Assembly (NCBI GenBank): GCA_025454815.1
Contig: JALONR010000027.1
Location: forward strand, 1-41,672
From: Bacteroidales bacterium
GTDB taxonomy: Bacteria > Bacteroidota > Bacteroidia > Bacteroidales > VadinHA17
Length of the DNA: 41,672 nucleotides
Direction of reading: 5' to 3'
The position numbers and the translations under genes are program-made. The first letter of the stretch is position 1. The number at the start of each line of letters is the position of its first letter. Of this stretch, positions 9,635-17,106 are shown piece by piece. The notes below the pieces were generated by a model, which saw only the letters and a list, made by a program, of their open reading frames with translations, searched no databases and was not told the DNA's origin.

Positions 9635-11701
9635 ATGAAAAAACTATCAATCATCTCAGTTGCACTTCTCATGGCTTTCATGGGTGCGTGTAAAACAGAC
9701 AAGAGCGATAAGGCAGCAGTGAATGCCATCGATGTGTCACTCACTGATGCCGAAAAGGCAGGAGGAGTACTCACTCCTGAAATCCTTTGGAAGTACGGCA
9801 GGGTAGGTTCAGTAGTACTTTCTCCGGATGGCACCGCAGTCCTGTATACTGTCACAAACTATGACCTCCCCACAGAGGCTCGTACGACATGTATCTACTC
9901 CGTCCCGACGGCAGGAGGTGATGCAGTTAACCTGACCCCTGAAGGCGGTTCCGGGCCACAGTGGATTGAGAATGGCGCAAAGATTGCCTACATCAGCGGC
10001 AGCAAGGTCATGGCAATGAACCCTGACGGCACCGGCAAAAGGGAGATCACAGGACTTCAGGATTTTGAGATCCTTTCGTTCTCACCCGCCGGCGACATGG
10101 TTTATTTCACCCGTCGCGTCAAGCTTGACCAGACGGCAAACGAGAAATACAACCTGCCGAATGCAAAAGTCCGCATCATTGACGACCTGATGTACAGGCA
10201 CTGGAATTCCTGGCATGACTACTCCTACAGCCACATCTTCATAGCCACGTTTGACGGTATGGCCATTAGTAACGAAAAGGACATCATGACGGGACAAAGG
10301 TTTGATGCCCCCGATGCCCCGTGGTTCGATGAGGCTGACATCTCATGGAGCCCTGACGGAAAATACATCGCATATTCATGTAAGAAACTGACCGGGAAGG
10401 CCTACACCCTCAGCACAAATACCGATATATACCTGTATAACGTTTCCACGGGCGAAGAGAAAAATATTACCGAGGGAAACATGGGATATGATAAGGTACC
10501 CGTATTCTCCCCGGATGGTTCCATGATAGCATATTCAAGCATGGAGGAAGACGGGTATGAGTCAGACCTGGAGCGGCTTTTCGTCTATAACATAGCCACT
10601 AACGAGCGGAAGTGGGTCTCCGAGGGTTGGGATTACAACATTGGCAACATGCAGTGGAATGGCACCGGCGAAATATGGTTCACCAGCCCTTACCTGGGAA
10701 CACAGCCGGTATTCAACATTTCACTGGCCTCCGGGAGCGTCACCCGGGTAACTACCGGCAATTTTGACATGGGCCCGCTGCAGCTCAGGAACAATGTACT
10801 GGTTGCGGGTATTCAGTCAATGGCTCGCCCCACCGAGGTGGCAAGGGTTGATATGACCGGCGGACAGTTCTCGATGATAACCGACGTGAACGGTCATATC
10901 TACGAGAGTATTAAAATGGGAAAGAGCGAAGAGCGGTATATCAAGACACAGGATGGCAAGGACCTGCAGATGTGGATCATCTATCCGCCCGACTTTGACC
11001 CGGCAAAGAAATACCCGGCACTGCTTTACTGCAAGGGCGGGCCGCAGGGACCCCTCGGACAGAGCTGGAGTTACCGCTGGAACTACCAGATGATGGCTGC
11101 AAACGGTTATATAGTGGTGGCTGTCAACCGTCGCGGCAACTCGGGATTCGGAAGCTACTGGCGTGAACAGATTTCGGGTGACTACGGCGGCAGGAACATG
11201 CAGGACTATCTCGACGGCATTGACGCCATGGCGAAGGAACCGTTCGTAGACAGAGACCGCCTCGGAGCCGTTGGAGCAAGCTACGGAGGCTACTCGGTCT
11301 TCTACCTTGCCGGGATCCACAACAAAAGGTTCAAGGCATTCGTGTCTCACTGCGGCGTGTACAACACCATATCAGAGTACGGCTCCACCGAGGAGTACTG
11401 GTACCCGAACAAGGATTACCAGGGAGCACCGTGGGATAAGCCACAGCCTCCGGGATATAACAGGTTCTCACCCCATACGATGGTCGACAAGTGGGATACA
11501 CCAATCCTGATCATAACCGGCGCGAACGATTTCCGGATACCCTACAGCCAGTCACTTGAGGCATTCAACTCTGCGCAGCTCTTAGGTGTGCCGGCCAGGC
11601 TTCTCTTCTTCGAGAACGAGAGCCACTGGGTCACCAAGCCGCAGAACTCGGTTATCTGGCAGAAGGAGTTCTTCGAGTTCCTCGACTCATACCTGAAGTA
11701 G
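9635..11701 (+). CDS. S9 family peptidase (prolyl oligopeptidase / DPP-type), lipoprotein
   Basis: 688 aa. The lipoprotein signal ends in GAC with Cys19. An N-terminal beta-propeller (about 40-420) carries repeated SPDG turns, as in acylaminoacyl peptidases and DPP IV relatives. The C-terminal alpha/beta-hydrolase domain carries the catalytic triad: Ser549 in GASYGGY, Asp632 in GANDFRIP and His664 in ENESHW. The enzyme removes dipeptides or short peptides from oligopeptides in the periplasm or at the outer membrane. Length and architecture are complete. It stands alone on the plus strand, divergent from the HELVH protease/barrel gene; both are envelope peptidases, so a shared role in protein scavenging or envelope turnover is plausible but inferred. 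Confidence 0.94.
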   Translation: MKKLSIISVALLMAFMGACKTDKSDKAAVNAIDVSLTDAEKAGGVLTPEILWKYGRVGSVVLSPDGTAVLYTVTNYDLPTEARTTCIYSVPTAGGDAVNLTPEGGSGPQWIENGAKIAYISGSKVMAMNPDGTGKREITGLQDFEILSFSPAGDMVYFTRRVKLDQTANEKYNLPNAKVRIIDDLMYRHWNSWHDYSYSHIFIATFDGMAISNEKDIMTGQRFDAPDAPWFDEADISWSPDGKYIAYSCKKLTGKAYTLSTNTDIYLYNVSTGEEKNITEGNMGYDKVPVFSPDGSMIAYSSMEEDGYESDLERLFVYNIATNERKWVSEGWDYNIGNMQWNGTGEIWFTSPYLGTQPVFNISLASGSVTRVTTGNFDMGPLQLRNNVLVAGIQSMARPTEVARVDMTGGQFSMITDVNGHIYESIKMGKSEERYIKTQDGKDLQMWIIYPPDFDPAKKYPALLYCKGGPQGPLGQSWSYRWNYQMMAANGYIVVAVNRRGNSGFGSYWREQISGDYGGRNMQDYLDGIDAMAKEPFVDRDRLGAVGASYGGYSVFYLAGIHNKRFKAFVSHCGVYNTISEYGSTEEYWYPNKDYQGAPWDKPQPPGYNRFSPHTMVDKWDTPILIITGANDFRIPYSQSLEAFNSAQLLGVPARLLFFENESHWVTKPQNSVIWQKEFFEFLDSYLK

Positions 11702-11715
11702 ACAGGAGAGGGGGG

Positions 11716-11748
11716 GCGGTGAGCAATGACCCGGTTGGTCATCACCGC
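11716..11748. terminator. GC-rich hairpin after the S9 peptidase gene
   Basis: GCGGTG (11716-11721) pairs with CACCGC (11743-11748) and ATGACC (11726-11731) with GGTCAT (11737-11742), leaving a 4-nt bulge and a 5-nt loop. It begins 15 bp after the stop at 11701. No U-tract follows, so it may be a transcript-end stabiliser rather than a classical terminator. Confidence 0.4.
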
Positions 11749-11828
11749 AGGACCGCCCTGACCTTCCGGTCGGGATCTCAGTTTTGCCCCGACAAGATCA
11801 TCAAATTGTGCTCCTTCCCAGGCAGAGT

Positions 11829-11861
11829 AATTTCCCGATACCCGAAGGGTGTCGGGAAATT
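11829..11861. repeat. Palindromic dispersed repeat, copy 1 (possible bidirectional terminator)
   Basis: A 15-bp stem with one G-T pair and a 3-nt loop (arms AATTTCCCGATACCC and GGGTGTCGGGAAATT) lies between the convergent S9 peptidase and FAD oxidoreductase genes. The central 25 bp (11833-11857) recur exactly, in inverse orientation, at 20720-20744. It could act as a terminator in both directions. Confidence 0.7.
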
Positions 11862-11883
11862 GAGACCTTCAGTCTTTGAGACC

Positions 11884-13239
11884 TTACCTCGCCCTCATCT
11901 TCCTGTCAATAATCTCGGCTGCCTTTATTAGCGGGTAGGCTGCCGGGGAGGATGTCAGAAGCGGGTGGGTCCCTATCTGGGTGATAAGCAACGAATTGAT
12001 CGTCATCCTGTTCTGGATGATCATCCCGATAACGTTGGTCAGCTCACCTGCGCTTAGACCGCCGATCACTTCTCCGCCGATGATTACACCGGAGTTGCTT
12101 GCTGCCACCAGCTTTACAATCTGCTTATGGGCGCCGGGAAGGGTTCCGGGATGACGGTCAATTCCTTCAAACAGGCCGGTAAGTACCTCGATGTTCTCAG
12201 CCCTGGCCGTTGTCTCGGTAAGACCGGCCGTCCCGAAACCGGTTCCGTCTATGGCAGTGGCATAGATGGCAATAGTACCGGAAAATGTTTTCACTGTATT
12301 CAGGCTGAACAGATTCATGCCTGCTATACGTGCCTCGGCACAGGCCGTGGATGCAAGCATTGTAGGCACACGGCGGCGGGTGACAAAGTCACGTTTCTGT
12401 GCACAGTCGCCCACCGCAAAGACATCAGGCTCATGGGTGCGCATATACTCATCAACAGCTATAAAGTTGCTCTCATCCACATAGATACCCGACTCCCTGG
12501 CAAGCTTTGTGTTGGGCTGATAACCCATTGAAAGCACCACGGCATCGGTTTCAATTATCTCACCGCTTTCGAGCTTAACGGCTGTGACTGCCTCCTCACC
12601 CATAATCTCACTGACACCGGCTCCGGTTCTTACAGTAACTCCCCTTTCATTCAGCAGGGTTGCAATCCTCTCTGAAAGCTCCGGGTCAAATGCGAGTGAA
12701 AGGATGTGAGGCAGCTTTTCAACCAGAACAACCTCATGACCCTCCTTGGCAAATTCATCTGAAAACTCCACTCCGATGAATCCGGCACCGATAACCACAA
12801 CCCGGCGACATCCTGCCAGCTTCTCCTTCATCTCATCAAGATATATCCTGTCCTTGGGAACCGTAAAAACATTCATCCTGTCTCCACCTTTAAGCCATCG
12901 TGGCATGACCGGGATTGATCCGGTAGCCAGCACAAGCTTCTGATATTCTATGGTTTCGCCATCCGCAAGCTTTACGTTCATTGATTTTGTATCAACTGAT
13001 ACCACTTCACCGACGAGACTGGCCACACCTGCCTTCTCCATCATGTTGTCAACCGGCATCAGATTTAGCTGTGAACTGTCAAGAGTTCCGAAAATGTATG
13101 GTATGCCGCAAGGCACCATGACATCCTTCTGTTTCTTGATCATCGTGAAGCTCTTTTCCGGATAAGCCGACTTACCCGTCAGTGATACAACCATTCCGGC
13201 AGCACTGCCGCCTATTACCAATACATCTGTTTTTTTCAT
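11884..13239 (-). CDS. FAD/NAD(P)-dependent disulfide oxidoreductase (NADH oxidase / CoA-disulfide reductase-like)
   Basis: 451 aa from the ATG at 13239 (MKKTDVLVIGGSAAG); an ATG 42 bp upstream would add 14 residues with no dinucleotide-fold character. The FAD fold is at 4-30. A single redox Cys44 in MVPCGIPY is typical of the NADH oxidase, CoA-disulfide reductase and polysulfide reductase group. The NAD fold (VVVIGAGFIGVEF) is near 140-160, the second FAD contact (VFAVGDCA) near 270, and the dimerisation domain is C-terminal. No rhodanese domain is fused. It follows the Mrp gene by 101 bp on the same strand and its leader shares a 13-bp motif with the NifX gene leader, suggesting membership in the ORP-like regulon as a thiol or persulfide reductase (inference). 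Confidence 0.85.
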   Translation of the reverse strand: MKKTDVLVIGGSAAGMVVSLTGKSAYPEKSFTMIKKQKDVMVPCGIPYIFGTLDSSQLNLMPVDNMMEKAGVASLVGEVVSVDTKSMNVKLADGETIEYQKLVLATGSIPVMPRWLKGGDRMNVFTVPKDRIYLDEMKEKLAGCRRVVVIGAGFIGVEFSDEFAKEGHEVVLVEKLPHILSLAFDPELSERIATLLNERGVTVRTGAGVSEIMGEEAVTAVKLESGEIIETDAVVLSMGYQPNTKLARESGIYVDESNFIAVDEYMRTHEPDVFAVGDCAQKRDFVTRRRVPTMLASTACAEARIAGMNLFSLNTVKTFSGTIAIYATAIDGTGFGTAGLTETTARAENIEVLTGLFEGIDRHPGTLPGAHKQIVKLVAASNSGVIIGGEVIGGLSAGELTNVIGMIIQNRMTINSLLITQIGTHPLLTSSPAAYPLIKAAEIIDRKMRAR

Positions 13240-13265
13240 CCAACTTATTATTTTATATCCGAATT

Positions 13266-13278
13266 GAACCTGCATGAA
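13266..13278. promoter_or_regulatory. Shared 13-bp motif, copy in the FAD oxidoreductase leader
   Basis: GAACCTGCATGAA is identical to 17035-17047 upstream of the first NifX-like gene. It ends 27 bp above the chosen ATG. A further GGTTCAA at 13317-13323 forms an inverted repeat with TTGAACC at 13264-13270. Candidate operator for the cluster's regulator. Confidence 0.4.
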
Positions 13279-13340
13279 CAATTTCCCGGCTCATTTCTGA
13301 GTACAAGCTCAGGCCTGGTTCAAATCAACTGTTACAATTA

Positions 13341-14162
13341 TTAATTTGATATTCTGGTTTCAATAGCTTCAATAACCTGTCCTGCAAGCTTTTCAAATGC
13401 CTCAACGGCAACTTTATCGGTCTGCTGGAAGACATTCCGGCCTGCCTCGGCAGCCTCACCTACCTCCATCACCAGCGGTATCTGGCAGAGAAGCCTGGTT
13501 TCATACTCATTTGCGAGCTTCATTCCGCCGCCGCGGCCGAACAGATAGTAATGTTCCTCCGGATGTTTTGCCGGGGTAAACCACGACATGTTCTCCACAA
13601 CACCGAGGATAGGAACCCTGAGGTCAGGATTGGTAAACATGGATGAAGCTTTGCGGGCATCATTCAATGCGATCTCCTGAGGAGTGGTTACAATAATTGC
13701 ACCGGAAAGATTCAGTTTCTGTACAGTGGTAAGCTGGATATCACTGGTCCCCGGAGGAAAATCAACTATCATATAATCAACCTCACCCCATTGTGTGTCT
13801 TCAAAGAGCTGCTTAACAGCATTGGCTGCCATCGGGCCACGCCAGATCAAAGACTGTTTACGGTCAAGGAAGAAACCGATGGAGATGATCTTTATCCCGA
13901 ATTTCTCAACGGGAAACATCACATCCTTTCCGTTGCTGGATTCCACCCTTGGCCTGACCTCCTCAAGACCAAACATTACGGGAATGGAAGGACCGAAAAT
14001 ATCTGCATCAACCAACGCCGTCTTAAGACCGTTTCGCGCCAGCGCTATGGCCAGGTTGGCAGCCACCGTTGATTTGCCGACACCACCCTTTCCCGATGCC
14101 ACTACAATTATGTTTTTAACACCCGTCATGGGTATCTTTTCAAACAAATTATTCTTTTCCAT
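13341..14162 (-). CDS. mrp: Mrp/ApbC/NBP35-family Fe-S cluster carrier ATPase
   Basis: 273 aa. The deviant Walker A of the ParA/MinD class is at 24-32 (GKGGVGKST), with switch motifs VDADIFGPSIP and DFPPGTSD as in Mrp/NBP35 proteins, which bind and hand over [4Fe-4S] clusters. Two departures are visible. The N-terminal MIP18/DUF59 domain of long Mrp proteins is absent. The C-terminal CxxC that bridges the cluster in many homologues is replaced by ENMSWFTPAKHPEEHYYLFG, with no cysteines there. From memory other Bacteroidetes Mrp proteins also have a WFTP form. It overlaps the upstream MinD gene by 14 bp, so it is translationally coupled to it. In Desulfovibrio an Mrp-family ATPase belongs to the ORP complex. 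Confidence 0.88.
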   Translation of the reverse strand: MEKNNLFEKIPMTGVKNIIVVASGKGGVGKSTVAANLAIALARNGLKTALVDADIFGPSIPVMFGLEEVRPRVESSNGKDVMFPVEKFGIKIISIGFFLDRKQSLIWRGPMAANAVKQLFEDTQWGEVDYMIVDFPPGTSDIQLTTVQKLNLSGAIIVTTPQEIALNDARKASSMFTNPDLRVPILGVVENMSWFTPAKHPEEHYYLFGRGGGMKLANEYETRLLCQIPLVMEVGEAAEAGRNVFQQTDKVAVEAFEKLAGQVIEAIETRISN

Positions 14163-15021
14163 TTGTAATCAGTTTGTTCCAGATTTTTATTAATATGTTG
14201 CTTATCTCCGCTTCGGGGAACATCTCGGTTACGCTCTTCCCGGCAACCATAGCCTCCGTGACCCTTCTGTCATAAGGCAGACGGCCTAAAAGTGTGCTGC
14301 CCCGTGCTGCGCACCATCCTTCAATCCTGTCAGCCATCGCCTCGTTGAGATCATACTTATTGATGATTATGCCTGCTTCTCCGGTGAACTTTTGGGCAAC
14401 CTCAAATACCCTTTTCAGGTCTTCGAGTCCTGACATGGTTGGCTCGGTAACGATGATAATCTTATCAGCGCCCGTTACCGTCGAAATCACCGGGCACCCA
14501 ATCCCGGGAGGGCCATCGAGCAGTATGGTGTTCATAACATGCTCCGTTGCCACCCGCTTTCCCTCATCCCTTACCATGCTTACAAGCTTGCCCGAGTTCT
14601 CCTCACCGGGTGCCAGGTGTCCATACACCATCATGCCGTTCCGGAAGCTGCCGGAATACATCCTGCTCCTGTTGCTTCGCACCATGGCAATGGCATTCAT
14701 GGGACAGATACGGGAGCAGAAGAAACAACCGTCACATGATGTCTCTGAGATAATGATTCTGTTATCGATCTCGGTAATTGCATCAAAACGGCAATAGCTT
14801 TCACATATCCCGCAGACGGTGCAGAGTGTGTGATCCACAACAGCTTTATGGCCACCGACATAAACCTGTTCGGTGTTGTTTTCAGGGTTGAATATCAGGT
14901 ACAGGTTGGCTGCATCAACATCGCAGTCTGCTACAACCAGCCTTTCACCGATAGTGGCAAACGCAGCTGTCACGCTTGACTTTCCCGTGCCCCCCTTACC
15001 GCTTATAACTGCCAGTTCCAT
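14149..15021 (-). CDS. MinD/ParA-type ATPase with inserted 2[4Fe-4S] ferredoxin domain (second copy)
   Basis: 290 aa. Walker A GKGGTGKSS (9-17) and a DGPPGIGCP switch motif place it in the MinD/ParA superfamily. A bacterial ferredoxin domain is inserted at about 62-112 with two full CxxCxxCxxxC sets (Cys67/70/73/77 and Cys96/99/102/106). Proteins of this design are near-exclusive to anaerobes. In Desulfovibrio vulgaris a pair of them (DVU2103/DVU2104) associates with the Orange Protein. The gene overlaps its upstream paralogue by 26 bp and the downstream mrp by 14 bp, so equimolar or coupled synthesis is likely. Probable cytosolic role: ATP-dependent metal-sulfur cluster assembly or delivery. 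Client unknown. Confidence 0.9.
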   Translation of the reverse strand: MELAVISGKGGTGKSSVTAAFATIGERLVVADCDVDAANLYLIFNPENNTEQVYVGGHKAVVDHTLCTVCGICESYCRFDAITEIDNRIIISETSCDGCFFCSRICPMNAIAMVRSNRSRMYSGSFRNGMMVYGHLAPGEENSGKLVSMVRDEGKRVATEHVMNTILLDGPPGIGCPVISTVTGADKIIIVTEPTMSGLEDLKRVFEVAQKFTGEAGIIINKYDLNEAMADRIEGWCAARGSTLLGRLPYDRRVTEAMVAGKSVTEMFPEAEISNILIKIWNKLITNGKE

Positions 15022-15868
15022 GTCCGTCTAAAATTTTTTCAACCAGTTCCTCAAAGAGGGAAGAGAGCGCCGGTATTTCATCCGTGACGAGTCTGCCCTC
15101 CGAATATGTTCGCGCAATGGCAGGGTCATACTTTATTTCAGCCAGGAGGGGGATATTCTCTTTCCTCAGGTATTCAAACACGCCTCTGTCTCCTATGTCC
15201 GACCTGTTGATGATCACAGCCGGTTCTTTTTTCATCTCCCTCAATGTATCAACACTCTGCCGCAGGTCACTGAGACCAAAGGGAGTCGGCTCGGTCACCA
15301 GTACCACATAATCGGCTTTATCCACTGTCTGTATAAATGGGCATGAGGTACCGGGAGGCGCATCAAGGATTATCACTCCACTCTCGCCGGATTCTTTGAT
15401 TGCTGCCTTGATAACCCTGACCGGTGACATTTCATTGACCTTCATCCGCGCCTCAACAACCGGCGAGCCACCTTCCGTCCTGAATTTTGTCACGGTGCCC
15501 AGCACAACCGGTTTTTCGGTTATGGCCCCGCTGTTGCATGCAAAAGTACATGCCCCGCAACCGTGGCAGAGATTCTCAATGACCTCTATCACCTTCGCTG
15601 CCTGCAAATAGAATATCGCATTATAGTTGCACCACCTGCTGCAGCGCCCACACCATGTGCATGCATCCTTATTGATGACAGGCACCCGGTGATCCACTTC
15701 CGTTTCGTTAGTCTTCTCTGCCCTGAAAAAGATGAGGTCATCCGGCGCCTCGGCATCACAGTCGGTCAGGGTAACATCTTCGCCCCTGCGTGAAAGTACA
15801 TTAAAGAGATTTGTAGCGACAAAGGTTTTACCTGTTCCACCCTTGCCGCTTGCTACTGCTATCTTCAT
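14996..15868 (-). CDS. MinD/ParA-type ATPase with inserted 2[4Fe-4S] ferredoxin domain (first copy)
   Basis: 290 aa, the same length and plan as the following gene. Walker A GKGGTGKT is at 9-16. The ferredoxin insert at about 65-117 has Cys70/73/76/80 and Cys101/104/107/111, and the DAPPGTSCP switch motif is near 190. The two paralogues differ widely in sequence between motifs, so they are old duplicates and probably form a heterodimer (inference from the conserved pairing). It starts 11 bp after the CGGC protein gene and overlaps the next gene by 26 bp. Confidence 0.9.
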   Translation of the reverse strand: MKIAVASGKGGTGKTFVATNLFNVLSRRGEDVTLTDCDAEAPDDLIFFRAEKTNETEVDHRVPVINKDACTWCGRCSRWCNYNAIFYLQAAKVIEVIENLCHGCGACTFACNSGAITEKPVVLGTVTKFRTEGGSPVVEARMKVNEMSPVRVIKAAIKESGESGVIILDAPPGTSCPFIQTVDKADYVVLVTEPTPFGLSDLRQSVDTLREMKKEPAVIINRSDIGDRGVFEYLRKENIPLLAEIKYDPAIARTYSEGRLVTDEIPALSSLFEELVEKILDGHGTGSYKR

Positions 15869-15879
15869 CCGGCCAGTCT

Positions 15880-16323
15880 CTAGTCGTAAGCCAGCCGCAT
15901 CTTCTCATCGGCCAGCGTTGGTTTGATAAAACGCTGCATTGCTTCACCCTTCCAGGTACCGAGATTCATATGCGTGGTGTAATATTTCTGCGGGATCGGA
16001 TGGGTTCCTACAACCACTTCAATGCCATACTTCTCCGGTATGAACCGCGTGAAGTAATCAAGCCTGGGGCACGGAGGATAACCAACCACCAGTCCGGTTG
16101 CAAGATGGATGACGCTCACACCGTTCTTTATCATTTCCTCCGGGGTATACTCCACGTTGCCACCCGGGCAGCCCCCGCAGGTAGTGAATCCAGCTATCTC
16201 AGCATCTTCATCCCTGTACCTGTCAAATGCGCCTTCGCGGTTACGGAATGACCTGAAGCACTTGCCACCTGCGCAGGTATGATACCTGTCGCATATGATG
16301 ATACCAATCCTTTTCTTTTCCAT
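15880..16323 (-). CDS. CGGC domain protein (putative metal-binding)
   Basis: 147 aa, matching the small CGGC family (Pfam CGGC). It starts with a strand (KRIGIIICD), has CAGGKC near residue 18, the name-giving TTCGGCPGGN near residue 48, and PPCPRLDYF near 84. The family is predicted to bind metal through these cysteines, and no activity is established that I know of. It sits 9 bp after a NifX-like gene and 11 bp before the first ferredoxin-MinD gene, so it is part of the same transcript. I infer a small cysteine-rich partner in cluster or metal handling for the ATPases. Confidence 0.8.
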   Translation of the reverse strand: MEKKRIGIIICDRYHTCAGGKCFRSFRNREGAFDRYRDEDAEIAGFTTCGGCPGGNVEYTPEEMIKNGVSVIHLATGLVVGYPPCPRLDYFTRFIPEKYGIEVVVGTHPIPQKYYTTHMNLGTWKGEAMQRFIKPTLADEKMRLAYD

Positions 16324-16332
16324 GTCGAAATC

Positions 16333-16671
16333 TTAATGATCACAGTAATTTGCACCGGCCTGAAGCCTGTCGTTGATAAGGTCTGTTGCAAGTTCGTCAG
16401 GGCTTTTGACTGGAGCACCAACGAAAACGTTGATCGAGTGCTGGTTAAATAGCCCTATTGCTCTCTGACCCATTCCTCCTGCTATCACATCCGTGATGCC
16501 TTTCTCTGCGAGCCAGCCCGGAAGCAGTCCGGGTTCATGAGGAGGGGGAGTGATAAGTGATTCGGCTGTTATGGTTTTATCTTCGGCATCCACTATTGCG
16601 AACTGCTCGCAATGGCCGAAATGGGAACAGAGGATACCTCCCTCAAGTGGAATAGCTATACGTTTCTTCAT
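16333..16671 (-). CDS. NifX/NifB C-terminal-type (MTH1175-like, ORP-like) protein B
   Basis: 112 aa, a single NifX/dinitrogenase Fe-Mo-cofactor-biosynthesis domain of the MTH1175 type: MKKRIAIPLEGG start, HFGHCEQF metal or cofactor-binding loop at about 17-24, and VIAGGMGQRAIGLF in the second half. Relatives include the Desulfovibrio Orange Protein, which carries a Mo-Cu-sulfide cluster. Here there is no nif gene nearby, so nitrogenase cofactor work is unlikely. The start overlaps the preceding gene by 4 bp. It ends in a Cys-Asp-His tail. Confidence 0.88.
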   Translation of the reverse strand: MKKRIAIPLEGGILCSHFGHCEQFAIVDAEDKTITAESLITPPPHEPGLLPGWLAEKGITDVIAGGMGQRAIGLFNQHSINVFVGAPVKSPDELATDLINDRLQAGANYCDH

Positions 16672-17000
16672 TTGTTTATTTTTTGATTATTCAACATTTC
16701 AATCACTGACTTTACAGTCTTTTCCGGCTCCTTATAGACCACCATCTGGATCTTAAGACTGTCGAGAAGCGATTTGATTTTTACACCAAACTCCCCGGAG
16801 ACTATCTTCTTCACCTCCTTTGATGCCACCAGTTGTACTGAAGCAGGGCCGGCCCCCTCCTCTGCATCCTTGTTAGGATTAGGCAGTATCTCCACCCCGC
16901 CTGTCTCCGTATCATAAATGACAAAGAAGGCGCAGCGGCCAAACCGCTGGTCGAGCTTGCTCTCAAGGCTCTGACCTGTACTAGTTATTGCTACTTTCAT
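16668..17000 (-). CDS. NifX/NifB C-terminal-type (MTH1175-like, ORP-like) protein A
   Basis: 110 aa. The MKVAITSTG start, RFGRCAFF loop (about 19-26) and following strand-helix order fit the NifX/ORP fold. It differs clearly from protein B, with GAGPASVQLVASKEVKKIVSGEFG in the second half. It begins the multi-gene part of the cluster after a 106-bp leader that contains two inverted repeats and the 13-bp shared motif, and it overlaps the next gene by 4 bp. Probable role: carrier or scaffold for a metal-sulfide cofactor. Confidence 0.86.
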   Translation of the reverse strand: MKVAITSTGQSLESKLDQRFGRCAFFVIYDTETGGVEILPNPNKDAEEGAGPASVQLVASKEVKKIVSGEFGVKIKSLLDSLKIQMVVYKEPEKTVKSVIEMLNNQKINK

Positions 17001-17024
17001 TCGTTTAATTATTTATAATTCCAT

Positions 17025-17058
17025 CGGTCAAATGGAACCTGCATGAATTGATTGACCG
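17025..17058. promoter_or_regulatory. Inverted repeat CGGTCAA-N20-TTGACCG in the NifX leader
   Basis: CGGTCAA (17025-17031) and TTGACCG (17052-17058) are a perfect 7-bp inverted pair. The 13-bp shared motif (17035-17047) lies inside the spacer. Either a hairpin in the leader or a protein-binding site. Confidence 0.45.
17035..17047. promoter_or_regulatory. Shared 13-bp motif, copy in the NifX leader
   Basis: GAACCTGCATGAA, identical to 13266-13278. An inverted, imperfect second copy lies at 17079-17091 (CTCATGCAAGTCC, 10 of 13 positions). The placement between the DUF134 regulator gene and the nifX-like operon suits an operator. Confidence 0.45.
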
Positions 17059-17106
17059 GATCCTTAGGTGAGTTAATGCTCATGCAAGTCCCAAATTCTA
17101 TTATAC

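Noticed and set aside
16333..17000. NifX-like genes as evidence for nitrogen fixation
   Set aside because: No nifH, nifD, nifK, nifB or nifE is present in the window; single-domain MTH1175-like proteins occur widely in non-fixing anaerobes.
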